From the NCBI GenBank assembly GCA_026075535.2, contig AP026542.1, forward strand, positions 3,968,001 through 4,032,000: a DNA stretch of 64,000 nucleotides, read 5' to 3'. How positions within the stretch are numbered: position 1 is the stretch's first letter; every line of letters starts with the position of its first letter. A program made the position numbers and the translations under genes. Origin of the DNA: Tricholoma matsutake (taxonomy: Eukaryota; Basidiomycota; Agaricomycetes; Agaricales; Tricholomataceae). The notes below the pieces were generated by a model. It was not told the origin of the DNA, did no database searches, and worked only from the letters and a program-made list of their open reading frames with translations. Shown piece by piece: positions 36,661 to 47,508 of this stretch.

Positions 36661-36994
36661 AATGCAGTTGTAGATAACGTTTGGACAATTAAGTAATCAA
36701 TGGACAAAATTGTCATTGGCACCGGGAACAAGCACCAATGATATGTCTGTATGGGCCAATGTCTATAGGAAAACCAGTGGTGGGCCAATACAATTATTCC
36801 CTATCAAATGGGATCATCGCATGGGCCCATGTATATGTGGTAAGCAGTTCAAACTCTTAACTATACCCTCTGTCAAGTCGGTCAAATTGTGCGCTCATAC
36901 CTCTGGATTCTGGCCCCTACATTGGGACATTCATTTACATCTAACCATAATCTATAGCAGGACATCACATCAATAATTGGTGTCTAAACAAATT

Positions 36995-37217
36995 GGCTAG
37001 GGCCCATGTATATGTGGTAACATGTAGTAAAATGGTGACTGTGCTAGCCGGCGCCATGATTCAGATGTTACTGCTGCCGAGAATTTTTCAGTGAATCTGT
37101 ATACTGGGCCCACATGGATGCATCACACCCTGGGCCCAATCCACTACTGATGGATCTATCATGGTTTTGCAGAAATCCACTGAACAGATATACCATTGTT
37201 TTTTACTGAACAGTGTG
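36995..37217 (-). repeat. Right terminal inverted repeat of the KDZ-bounded element
   Basis: It is the inverted partner of 5843-6100, with the outer 20 bases CACACTGTTCAGTAAAAAAC when reverse complemented, followed by the GGCATGG duplication at 37218-37224. The region 36661-36994 between gene D and this repeat has GGGCCCA motifs and no gene. Confidence 0.7.
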
Positions 37218-37481
37218 GGCATGGAGTAACAAGGAGGTTAGGTGAGTTGGTGAAGAAGTTACTTTTCAGGACAAAATATTGACTATATTGATCACATGTA
37301 GGCCATAAATTGAGGGTAATGTACTAGTACAACTGCTTGGAACAAAATTTGGACAATAGGAAAGGTGTGTGATCTATATGGTGAGCAAAGCTCACCTCTG
37401 TTGATGGGGAGCTCATGCCCTGGTGAGTCAGGATCTTCCCTATCTGCTACCACATCTACTGACCCTTGTTCTACTTTATTA
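37218..37481 (-). repeat. P1 right arm, block 2
   Basis: It mirrors 4685-4945 of the left arm (for example TGGTGAGCAAAGCTCACCTC at 37380-37399 against the same palindromic block near 4780-4797). It ends at CTACTTTATTA, exactly where the next P1 block (TAAGGCCTAGG at 53950) would continue. Confidence 0.75.
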
Positions 37482-38280
37482 TTATGAGTCCTTACAAAGT
37501 AAGACTCATTCTTTATCATTCCAGAACTTAGTGACTTTTTTCATTCATTGGTTCATTCATTGATTCATAATTTGGACTGCAGCAAAGTATTTCCAAAATA
37601 GGAATGAGACCAAAGTGCATGTAAACTAGTGATGTGCTATATCATTCTGACCCATTTTTTAAGCTGAGTTCAGATATGTTATTTGTTTGGTCATGTGAAT
37701 TTTCCCACATGCTATATTTAGACTTTACTATCAATTGCTAGTATCAATTGTATTGATTAAGTTAATGTAACATAGTAATAGCTATATTTAACTTTGAATT
37801 AGATGTTTGTTCTACTTGTTTGTATTTGTTTGTTTTTCTAAAAGTGGATACAAACTAGCGATGTGCTATATCATTCTGACCCATTTTTAAAGCTGAGTTC
37901 AAATATGTTATTTGTTTGGTCAAAATGGATAGAATTTTCAAACAATGTTCTGATGACAAATCTTATAGATTTATGATGCCAAGCAGATGGTGCATCCAAC
38001 CACATAATTTTTTTTTCAAAATAAATTTTTTCAATTACTATATTGTTTACATGTGTTATTCTCAATAACCAGATAAGTTCTGATGACAAATGTTGCAGAT
38101 TCTGAATGCCAAGAGAATTCTGATTCCAACTATATCATTTTTTCCCAAAAAGGAAAACATGTGATTTGCTTATATAATTACATCAATAACATGTATTTTG
38201 TCATTATTTGACAATTTCCAATTTTGGTAAAAAGATCCTACAAGTCATGTGATTTGTGACCATATCACTACACTGGTCAT
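37482..38280. repeat. AT-rich stretch with two pairs of direct repeats
   Basis: A roughly 70-bp block (GATGTGCTATATCATTCTGA ...) occurs at about 37630-37695 and again at 37858-37925. A second block (TTCTGATGACAAATSTT ...) occurs at about 37945-38020 and 38075-38150. No coding sequence is recognised. Confidence 0.55.
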
Positions 38281-39183
38281 TTTTTTTTTTTTTTGGATTA
38301 AGGATTTATTCCTTTTTTAAAAGGGCACCCGAACACAATCCCCCGGAGGTAGGCTACACCTAAAGAACCCTCCTCATCGACAAGCACCTGAACTGCTACC
38401 ACACCCTCTCAAGCTTGCAGGACTGGCTGATGTGCTTCCTCCCACTATGGTATTCTATACTTCCCAAGCCCGCATGAGCACCGAGGCTTCCAGCTGTCAG
38501 CGAACTGCATAGTTGGTGTACGAACATGGGATCGATCATGGGAAGGCTTAACTTGCACCTGTCGGAAAAGAAAAAATGATTGTGGTTAAACGAATGACTC
38601 TTGCCTTTACTCTGCAGTTCTGCCCCCCATCCCCCTCAACCGATACTCCCCCTGTTCCCCATCTATTCCTCCCATGGTATATATGTCTGCAGTCCACCCC
38701 TTGCCGATGAAGTCCCAAGTCGAGTATGCCAACGCTCTCCCAATAGGGTGTAGGCCATGCAGGGACGGTCCTATGATCGGCTATTGGCGACCTTCCACTA
38801 TTGGTCTTCCTCCCCGAAGGTTGTAGGTCTCTACCCAATCGACAATGGATTGCACCCTTGACACAAGGCCAAGGTCTGCACTAAGCAGAGCTGGTGGCGG
38901 TATGTCAAGGCCTCGAAAATGGTGCCTGAGTCGCATTGAGGGTAAGATGGATAGCAGGGCATTCCTGCCACCAGCAAGAGCATGTGGGGTCCACCACGCA
39001 AATCGTCGTGATGAACTCCGATAAGATAAAATGAAGGGGTAGTTTATAAAGGATGATGGCTTGAGCCATGAGAGAGGCCCGACAGTGATTAGTGAGGAGG
39101 TGTTAGGTAGAATAAAGCACAGTCATAGTGGGGGCACCGAATTCCTATGACCGGATGGTGGTGGTTAAAGATCAAGAAGTGGT
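38281..39183 (-). mobile_element. Poly(A) retroposon or processed copy
   Basis: About 0.9 kb lies between direct repeats ACTACACTGGTCAT (38267-38280 and 39184-39197). On the minus strand it ends in a pure A tract, seen as T(14) at 38281-38294, preceded by an AATAAA signal (GGAATAAATCC). These are the marks of target-primed reverse transcription. A 96-residue minus-strand ORF at 38548-38838 has no recognised domain. It could be a 5'-truncated LINE, a SINE or a processed pseudogene. Confidence 0.75.
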
Positions 39184-39198
39184 ACTACACTGGTCATT

Positions 39199-40250
39199 GG
39201 TGGTGGGCAATCCCTGTAAACAAAATGTAACATTATGTAAGCGGCTTTTGGCGATGTTGATGGCAAATCTCGATGCATCTTGAAGTATGCGTGCCTATCG
39301 TCCTTGCTCCCATCTGCACAGCTCGCTTTCAGTGTGGACAACAATTATATGAATGTTATGTACCCGATTATGTCAAAATACATACTGTACAATATATAGG
39401 AGAGGGCCGATCTTTTCTTTTTGGGTTTCCATCGAAATAAATCATGTATCTTCTTTCCATATGCCATAAGGCCCACAAGGAAGTGTTTTATGAGTCCAGT
39501 GAAAAAGGTTTGTGCGTCGCAACATGTGAATTATATAATCAATAGTGTGCTAAATTCATGAGTTTGACAGCTTGTGCCAGTGATGCAGGACTTCCACCTC
39601 CTCTACTACTTCTGCTAGTATCTGCCTATGACACTCGCGACTTTCCTTTTTGTACTTGGCAATCTAACCGGTTTTCTTCACGCATCATGTGTTAATTAGC
39701 TTATGTAATATGCAATTGCCGGCCATTTCAGAGTTTGCTGACTCTGCATCTGAATCAATATATTTCCTTGAGTTCAGTAGCTGGTACGTGTCTAATCTAA
39801 ATTGTATTTGTACTGTACTGAGCAAATTGCCAAATCTTGGTCCACAAATAGTCATAACAGCTGAGTGAACGAGCAGAAACCCTATACAAAGCCTGAAATT
39901 CACAATTCTGCCCAGAACAATACATGTAGAATATGTTTGTGTACACTTTTCCCCACCAAAACCAGTTGCAAAAGTGTGTGGTTCCTGCTGTGCCAATTCT
40001 TGCCACAAAATGCACTAGTTTTCATCAGCAATGTTGGAGTTTTCCCATGGCAATCTATAGCACACATAGCAAACACACCAAATGACATAGTGCCCATAGT
40101 GCCCATAACGATGACAGTGCTCAATATAGCACTATCTAGCATTTACCCCTTTTAGATTCTAGGAACCACTGCTTTTCCACCACAAAGAACCATGGGAACT
40201 AATCTGCCTGGCCAAATTGTTTTGCCATTGTTGCTGGCATCACTGGCTTG
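39199..40250 (-). other. Degraded coding-like region, unrecognised
   Basis: Minus-strand open segments at 39900-40142, 39685-40008 and about 39540-39660 (the last reads KESRECHRQILAEVVEEVEV) lie in line and may be exons of one broken gene. No domain is recognised. Confidence 0.25.
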
Positions 40251-40499
40251 ACATTTCTGAGAACTCATTTCGATCTTTGTGCTAAGTTGAGTAACCCTGC
40301 CCTAATGTCAAGTCACATGTATGTTGAATTTCATAGAAAATTGTCGAGCTCAGCGTTCCCATCAAGCTTAGCCTTCTGTCCATTCCCCTGTCATTGTCTC
40401 ATCAGATCCTGCCACCTTCCTCTCTCCATCAGGACTACTACCACTCCACCACCACTCGCCGTGCCGAAAGTGTTGCCCATGTGGCAAACATGGTATTTT

Positions 40500-41335
40500 G
40501 GATGCAAGGGAGGCCCAAACAATGGTAGATGTCGTTTGGGCCCTCGGTAAGCTGTTTTTTTATATTTGTTTCTTGTTCTTATCATCTAAATATTGCCTCA
40601 CTTATCTTTTTAGGATGTAAGCTACTCATAACGCCAAATGCGGATGCAAGACGATGCCCAACCATGCCCAATCTATGGCCCTCCCCGTCCAAATGGGATG
40701 TGGGGCTCGTTTATGTCTCGGAGACCAAGTAGCAGCGCTAGGAGAGCCAGGTAAGCCCCACTTGAACCCATTGCCATGCCACATCACAGCTAACCTCCCC
40801 TGAAACCAGGGATGATGAGGCCCAGCGCCTGCTCCCATGCCTGTGAGGTCCCTCTTGCGGTGTGCATCAGTGGTGGGAGAGCCATGTAAGTACCCACCTG
40901 AACCCCATTGCCTACCACATCACAGCTCACCCTCCCCAAAAGAGGAACTGTTTGCCACGAGGCCCAGCTCCTGCCCCAATGCTTGTGAGTTCCCACTTGC
41001 GGCGTGGCCAAGTGCCAGGAGAGCCAGGTAGGCATCCACCTGGACCCACCTCTGCACTATATCACAACCAACCCCCCAAAAAACCAGCACCTGCGAGCCT
41101 GCAGCATGCCTCATCGTGACAGCAGTGGCTCTCGACAACAACACCAGCACCAGGTACCCAAAGACAAGACAATCCCCAGCCTATGTAACGATGGCGATCG
41201 ACACAGCACCCACCCCCCATGCCTACGAGCAACTGCTCGTAGGGTAGTTTGTGGGTGCACCCTCGACATGGGCTGCACAATGTGCAACGACGCGCGTTCC
41301 ATGGAACGTGCCAGGTCGGTCATGTAAGTTTTGTT
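40500..41335 (+). repeat. R1 module, copy D
   Basis: It begins with a hairpin (AGGCCCAAACAATG ... GTCGTTTGGGCCC, 40511-40543), followed by an intron-like segment 40547-40613 (GTAAGC...TAG, 67 nt). An AACGCCAAATGCGGATGC block homologous to copy B follows. Then come three tandem units of about 140 bp starting near 40739, 40876 and 41018 (each with GGAGAGCCAGGTAAG-like and CACATCACAGCT-like blocks), and the palindrome ACGAGCAACTGCTCGTAGGG at 41225-41244. Long ORFs here are shadows. Confidence 0.65.
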
Positions 41336-41520
41336 AATGGACAGATATGAACTTCTCAGTAGACAATACAAGTGTAATAGGTAGTAGTAGTATAATATTG
41401 TGGAATAGATTTTTGTTTCGCTCTTAATGTCTTGAAGATATTGAACATAAAATAGCTGTAAGATTAATAATAGATTTTTGCTGATAGAACCTTGTCTAGA
41501 GAGCACTACGAAGCACTACA

Positions 41521-41825
41521 TGTTGAAATTAATCCCTGATGCATGCTGTATACATGAGGCAATACATGCAGCATACACATGTATACATGAGGCGATACAT
41601 GCAGCATATGCATGTTACTGCGCTTACTGCGCATACATGCGGTAAACACATTCCCGAGTCATGTGACATCCTTAATATTATGTATATAAGGAGAACCTGT
41701 ACCGTAGTAGGAATACAGTGTTCTTACCTCTGCTAACCCTAGCTGTAAGTCTAACTAAACCCCAGGTAGGTTGTAAGGAACGTGTTGTCTCTTCCCCTGT
41801 GCAGCGTATATAGTCTGCTCCAACA
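41521..41825 (+). repeat. Copia 5' LTR
   Basis: 305 bp, with internal direct repeats of an ATACATGAGGCRATACATGC unit and a probable TATA box (TATGTATATAAGG) near 41680-41692. Confidence 0.95.
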
Positions 41826-41843
41826 GGTTATGGGCCCTGCTGG
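41826..41843 (+). other. Copia primer-binding site, half-tRNA type
   Basis: Directly after the LTR, GGTTATGGGCCCTGCTGG is complementary to the anticodon arm of eukaryotic initiator tRNA-Met (GGGCCCATAACC core). Drosophila copia is known to prime from a tRNA-iMet half-molecule with the same core, so this element probably does likewise. Confidence 0.65.
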
Positions 41844-42074
41844 GCACGTCGCGAATGCGCTTTAATTAGCTGCGAACGACGTTGACTTCATCATCTCCAA
41901 ATTATAACCTTGCGCTCTTCGTGAGCTGCATTGCACTCCCTGCGAGCTGCATATAAAACCTAGGTTGACTAGGGTTAACCACTCTGAAGGAGTGTTTTCT
42001 CCTGAGAACGTTAAACGTGTTTTATTGAGTAAAAAGACTGATTGAGCACTTTTAACAGCTGCCACCACAGAATC

Positions 42075-43079
42075 ATGTCTTCAACTCTTGAAAAACTCGT
42101 TCAAACTTTCGACGGATCAAATTACATTCTATGGGCCGACTCAATGAAGGCGTGGCTCAGGTCTCAGGGCCTCTGGCAAATAACTAGCAGGGCAGAGCAA
42201 AAACCGCCCCCGGCGCCTCCTTTGACGGCGACAAACGCTACCTTGGTAGCGGACGCTAATGCCAAGCTCCAGACCTGGAGCAACAAAAATGACCAGGCTA
42301 TTGGTAGCCTAGTGCTCCGCCTGGCCCCCTCCATTCGGCAGTGTGCCAACACAAAGGACACTGCTGAGGAGGTGTGGGTTCTCATTCGCACCGATTATGG
42401 TGTGGATGGCCCCTCCCAAGTCTTTTCGGACTTTAGGTCTGCAATAACAATCAAAATCCCGGCTGTGAACCCCGCACCGGAGATTGCGAGAATGGCAGAC
42501 AAATTTGAGCGCCTCACAGCTGCTAAAGTCGCCATCCCCGAGCTAGTACAGGCGATGATTCTACTTGCTGCGATGCCGCGCGAGTACGACTCATTGTCTG
42601 CAACGGTCCTTAACACGACTGCCACTAGCGCCTTGACATTTAAACATGTCAAGGACTCCATTGTTGCTGAAACCTCAAGGCGCACAGCAGTTGGAAAGCC
42701 CGCTGGCCAGCCTCAGGCCAACAAACTTTCCGCTGTTAAGCGCAAGGGGGGAAACCCCAAATGGCAGCCCAAAGAAGGGCAAAACAGCAACGGAGACTCG
42801 TCCCGAAAACGTGGACGACGTGGGGACAGAAAGACTAAGGAGGAGAAACCAAAGGAGAAACATACCCACCTCGCCTCCAACGCCTTTACCACCATAAATG
42901 GTAATGGCACCATCATACCGCCGATGCTGCTCATACAGCGCATCGAGCGATGCGAACACACTCCCACAAGGGATCCTCACTGCCGACCGCCTGCACAGGC
43001 ATACACGGGTGCGGCCTCCTCTTCTCGCTCGGTTTACACCAAATACCAGCAAGCTCGAGACACCCTCGAGCGCATGTAA
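42075..43079 (+). CDS. gag: Copia Gag
   Basis: It starts at ATG 42075 (MSSTLEKLVQTFDGSNYILW); an upstream in-frame ATG at 42042 adds 11 residues. It is about 334 residues long. The N-terminal half resembles copia-type gag (DUF4219/UBN2-like: FDGSNYILWADSMKAWLRSQ; LAAMPREYDSLSATVL). The C-terminal part is basic (KRKGGNPKWQPKEGQ, SSRKRGRRGDRKTKEE). No CCHC knuckle is visible, which is unusual for copia gag. It ends at TAA 43077-43079, and the same frame then stays open into pol, so this stop may either be a mutation (CAA to TAA) or separate gag from pol by readthrough. Confidence 0.8.
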   Translation: MSSTLEKLVQTFDGSNYILWADSMKAWLRSQGLWQITSRAEQKPPPAPPLTATNATLVADANAKLQTWSNKNDQAIGSLVLRLAPSIRQCANTKDTAEEVWVLIRTDYGVDGPSQVFSDFRSAITIKIPAVNPAPEIARMADKFERLTAAKVAIPELVQAMILLAAMPREYDSLSATVLNTTATSALTFKHVKDSIVAETSRRTAVGKPAGQPQANKLSAVKRKGGNPKWQPKEGQNSNGDSSRKRGRRGDRKTKEEKPKEKHTHLASNAFTTINGNGTIIPPMLLIQRIERCEHTPTRDPHCRPPAQAYTGAASSSRSVYTKYQQARDTLERM

Positions 43080-46000
43080 CTTCCGCGCAGCGCGAAAAAC
43101 CTGCGACCGCTGGAAGAGCACCTTACGGTGCAAGAAGGTAAGAGAAGGAGGATAGAGCCAGAAACCGAGGCAACAATCGAGGAGGTAGAAGACGATACCG
43201 TCTCCCTCGGATCTGAACCTCCAGTAACTGACGAGGAAGTGTGGAAAGCCATCGACGAAATGCTCGTCGATGAACCCCTTGATACAGGGGCGTATGATGA
43301 CAGGTCAGCCCTTTTCCCTGCCACAAGCACTAAGATTAAAATTCCTATGAATACAGCAAACTTTTCATGTGAAATTTTACCGCTATTAAATGTATCATGG
43401 AATTATGTAGATCTTAATATATGTGCTATGTGTGCAAAGGGAGATTGTAAGAAAGGTGCTGACTGGATCATGGATTCAGGCGCATCAAAACACTTCACTG
43501 GTGAAATGAAAGATTTCACTTCTTACGAGCCTTTACCGAGAAAGGACTCTACCTTGGTCCAAATGGCCACTGGTACTACTCATATAGTAGGAAAAGGAGC
43601 AGTCTTCATTAGGCACCAGGTAGTATGTAATGGGAAGTCAGAGACGCGTGAAACGCGACTATACCCCGTCTACTACATACCCGACATTAATACTCGATTG
43701 ATGTCAATGGGGGTCTTTTTACAAGATGGAAGTGATGTGCGTGGTTCCTCCGCATACATTTCATTCATTGAGCATGGAAACCCAATCATGCATTGTGTCC
43801 CTCTAAGGAGGAATGACACGATCTATTGGGCTCGGACTCATATATTGAGCACCAAAAAGGTTAATGTCGCGACCATTTATGTCGCTGACTACTTGACTTG
43901 GCATAGGCGACTTGGACACCCATCCAAAGAGGCGCTAGGGAAAATGCCTAAAAGCACCATAAAATTCCCAAGGAATTTAATTATTCCTAAAGACAAAATT
44001 ATATGTCCAGGGTGTGCAGAAGGGAAAATGACCTCAAAATCTTTTCCCGAGGCAGACTCACGAGCTGACAAATCCTTTGAATTAATACATTCTGACCTAA
44101 AGGAACTCCCGGTACTATCGTACCACAAACATAAATACTTCATTGTATTTCTGGATGACAAAACGTCACATATTTGGGTCCAATGCCTTAGAAAGAAATC
44201 TGACGCTGCTGCAGCGATTAGACAATTTCAAGCGATGGCTAAGACCCAATATGGCGCTACAATCAAGCGCTGGCGTGTCGATCCAGGGGGGGAGTTCAAG
44301 GATCGTGAGCTACAAAAACAGCTCAAGGATTTAGGCATCAAAATAGAGATGTCTGCACCCCACGTTCATCAACAGAACGGGTGCGCAGAGCGCGCCATAA
44401 GGACAATAATGGAAAAGTCGCAAACCCTGCGATTCACCGCTTGTCTACCACAATCATGGTGGGAATTTTGCATAGAACATGCAACACATTTATACAACCG
44501 AACCCCAATAAGGCGCCTGAAATGGCTGACACCTTTTGAGGACCTGACAAAGGTCCGCCCAGATCTAAACAATCTGAAGGTCTTCGGTTGCGGTGCTTAT
44601 GTCTATCTACCAAAGGAAAAACGTCCAACAACATTGTCTCCTCGATCGGAGTTAATGACGTACCTTGGAGTAGAAGATGGCATTAAAGCATATCGTTTCA
44701 TGCGACGAAACGGCGCAATATTCATTGGTGCTACAGCACTATTTGATGAAATGATGTTCCCATGCTGTCCCGGAGCTAAAACTCCTGCCAAGACAGACCT
44801 TGGTGATTTTCCACCAGAACCAGAAGATGACGACCACTCATCTGGAACGGATGGTGATGACCCTATACCGCCACAAAATCCGCCCCTTCCTCCATCATCA
44901 GAAGATGATGATGATGATTTACCAAGCGAGCAAAAGGCACATGATGATGCGACTAACGCTCCTCCTCCGCCGCCTCCAGTTAGCACTGAGGACTTTTGTC
45001 CAAGACGTGAAGATCAACAGGAATGGCAGCAATTGCCCCATCGATCAGGCAGGCAGAGGAAAATCCCAAACCGTCCCGGCAATACCTATGGAGAACAGCG
45101 ACTCCCCTCTGACATAGAGAGAGACATTGCGCGTGATCGATATTGGAAGAAGTCTGTGAGTCAAGATTTGGATCATAACTGAACACAACCATGACCTCAA
45201 CAGCAAGAACCGGTTGCTGGACCGAGTTTGGCACCCCACGAGAGTGTGCCCGATTCCAATAATCAAGAACATGATTACCCAATGGGGGAACCGGACAAAG
45301 CAGGTTATATTAAAAAGATAACCAAGGAAGGTGGAGATGAGCTTATCCACTGGCTGTTGTCAAAAGCAGTCACACCATCAAGCGGAAAAAGCCTAGTTCC
45401 AAACCAATTTCGCGATATTGCACGCCTACCCCGGCAGCAGCAACTTGAGTGGAAACAGGCTTGTCATGAAGAGTTAGAGGCTCTTCGCAAGCGACAAGTC
45501 TATGACATCGTCGATCTTCCACATGATCGGAAGACGATCAAAAATAGATGGGTTTTCTCCGTAAAATCGGACGGAAGAAAACAAGCCAGACTCGTGGCCA
45601 AAGGCTTTTCACAAGTCAAAGGCGTAGACTTTGATGAGATTTTCTCACCAGTAGTCCGCTACGAGACCGTACACCTCATGTTTGCCCTTGTGTCTCTAGA
45701 AGGCATGTATATGACCGGTCTAGATGTAAAAACTGCATTTTTATACGGCAAACTTGATGAGGAGATCTATATGGATCAACCCAAGGGTTTCAAACTCGAG
45801 GGTAAAGAGCACAAAGTAATGCACTTACGCCGAGCATTGTATGGCCTTAAACAGGCCTCACTAGTATGGTGGAAAGAGCTAGAGGCATTTATGCGCACCA
45901 TTGGGTTTGTGCGCGCCAGCTCCGATGCCGGCATCTTCATACACAAGGATCCTAAGACAGGCAGCATCATTATTGCGCTAGTCTATGTTGACGATGGCTT

Positions 46001-46940
46001 GTTCATGGGCAAGAACAAGAAACTTGTGGATGAAAAGAAGAATGCTTGCCTGAAGCATTGGGAGTGCCATAGTACTGAAAAAGTCATGGAATTCTTAGGC
46101 ATGCACATCACCCAGACCGCTGCAAAAGTCAAACTCGATCAAACAGAATATCTCGCCAAAGTGCTTGAGAGGTTCGAGATGACAAATGCCAAGATTGCCC
46201 CCACTCCGCTCCCGACTGGCTACAAACTGTCAGAGAACACAGCGATGCCAAACGCGGTGCTTAGATCGAAATATCAGTCTGTGATCGGATCTTTATTGTA
46301 TCTGATGCTCGGAACGCGACCTGATATCGCTTACGCGGTAATCAAGATGTTGCAATTCTCGGCTAATCCTAGCCAAGAACATCTAGACAAAGCAATGTAC
46401 ATAATGCGCTATCTGGTGGGAACCCAGAAGTACAGTATAGTCTATGATGGAGAGAAATCCGAGGGGCTACAGGCCTTCACAGATTCTGATTGGGCAGCTG
46501 ACACAGTCAAGCGCCGATCTACAACGGGTTACTTTGCTACTCTGGCGAGTGGCATTGTGTGCTGGCAGTCCCGTTTACAAAAAACTGTAGCACTGTCATC
46601 CACAGAAGCCGAATACATGGCTCTCTCCGACACTTGTCGGCAGATAGTGTGGATAGAGTCCTTATTCCAGGAACTTGGATATACACTGAAGCGCGTACCA
46701 ATCTGCGCTGATAATCAAGGATCCATCTTTATTGGATCAAATCCAGTTCAGGAAAGAAGGACCAAACATATAGACATTCGCTACCACTACACCCGCGAAT
46801 GCATAGAAAATGACAAAGTCACAGTCGTTTTCATTCCTGGAAGTGATAATCCGGCTGACATGTTCACAAAGAACCTTGGCGCCGTCCTATTCAGGAAATT
46901 TAGAGACTCTCTTGGAATTACTTTCGAGATTCAAACTTAG
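43080..46940 (+). pseudogene. pol: Copia Pol (PR-GPI-IN-RT-RH), two premature stops
   Basis: The frame is open from 43080 to 46940 except for TGA at 45180-45182 and 45192-45194, both probably CGA originally, in the linker between integrase and RT. Protease has WIMDSGASKHFTG (about 43465). The pre-integrase region has LTWHRRLGHPSKEAL and a CPGC motif. The integrase D, D, E set is retained (HSDLKE; RVDPGGEF, where DNGGEF is usual; ERAIRTIMEK). RT from 45440 has ARLVAKGFSQVKGVDFDEIF and the intact active site YVDDG. RNase H has FTDSDWAAD, SSTEAEYMAL, ADNQGS and HIDIRYH. All catalytic motifs are present, so only the stops appear to inactivate it. Confidence 0.9.
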
Positions 46941-46972
46941 CTGCTTAGAGCGCTGTACAGTTTGAGGGGGGG

Positions 46973-47277
46973 TGTTGAAATTAATCCCTGATGCATGCTG
47001 TATACATGAGGCAATACATGCAGCATACACATGTATACATGAGGCGATACATGCAGCATACGCATGTTACTGCGCTTACTGTGCATACATGCGGTAAACA
47101 CATTCCCAAGTCATGTGACATCCTTAATATTATGTATATAAGGAGAACCTGTACCGTAGTAGGAATACAGTGTTCTTACCTCTGCTAACCCTAGCTGTAA
47201 GTCTAACTAAACCCCAGGTAGGTTGTAAGGAACGTGTTGTCTCTTCCCCTGTGCAGCGTATATAGTCTGCTCCAACA
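46973..47277 (+). repeat. Copia 3' LTR
   Basis: 305 bp, partner of 41521-41825. The three differences are GCATACGC for GCATATGC, CTGTGCAT for CTGCGCAT and CCCAAGTC for CCCGAGTC. Confidence 0.95.
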
Positions 47278-47508
47278 CTACATAGCACTACATAATGGAA
47301 GTATGAGACTATGTAAACAAGGTAGGGTGCTATGGATGTCTACAGAATGAAAGAACCATGCTACGACACTATGATGCTATAGAGCACTATGTAGTGCTGT
47401 GTAGTTGACCCCGACATTACTGATGTTGTAGGTGAGAACTTTGATGTCGGAGTTCAAAATTGGCAGAGATTGCCCACCACCATGGTCATGTCACCAACCT
47501 CTCTTGAC

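Larger units (their letters stand above)
5843..37217. mobile_element. 31.4-kb KDZ-bounded element with inverted ends and cargo genes
   Basis: The ends are inverted repeats. The left starts CAGCCTATTCAGTAGAAATC, the right (reverse complement) starts CACACTGTTCAGTAAAAAAC, and the match continues with gaps for roughly 200-250 bp. The flanks carry GGCATGG on both sides (5836-5842 and 37218-37224), a 7-bp duplication or 8 bp with one mismatch. KDZ transposons are known to make 8-bp duplications. The flanks belong to the P1 right arm and join correctly. Contents in order: gene A, gene B, a satellite-like block with two nested elements, gene C, a KDZ transposase relic with two nested elements, a second satellite block, and gene D. 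Subtracting nested insertions leaves about 14.6 kb. Confidence 0.7.
41521..47277 (+). mobile_element. Ty1/copia retrotransposon, youngest element in the window
   Basis: A complete element of 5757 bp with 305-bp LTRs (TGTTGAAATT ... CTCCAACA) and a perfect 5-bp duplication, CTACA (41516-41520 and 47278-47282). The two LTRs differ at only three positions that I see, and each is a CpG against TpG or CpA change. A polypurine tract (TTGAGGGGGGG) precedes the 3' LTR. Gag and pol lie in one reading frame with three stops. Confidence 0.96.

Noticed and set aside
41500..47410. Small MITE made of GCACTACATAG repeats around the copia insertion
   Set aside because: The inverted match between the two flanks is short and imperfect, and no duplication could be set.
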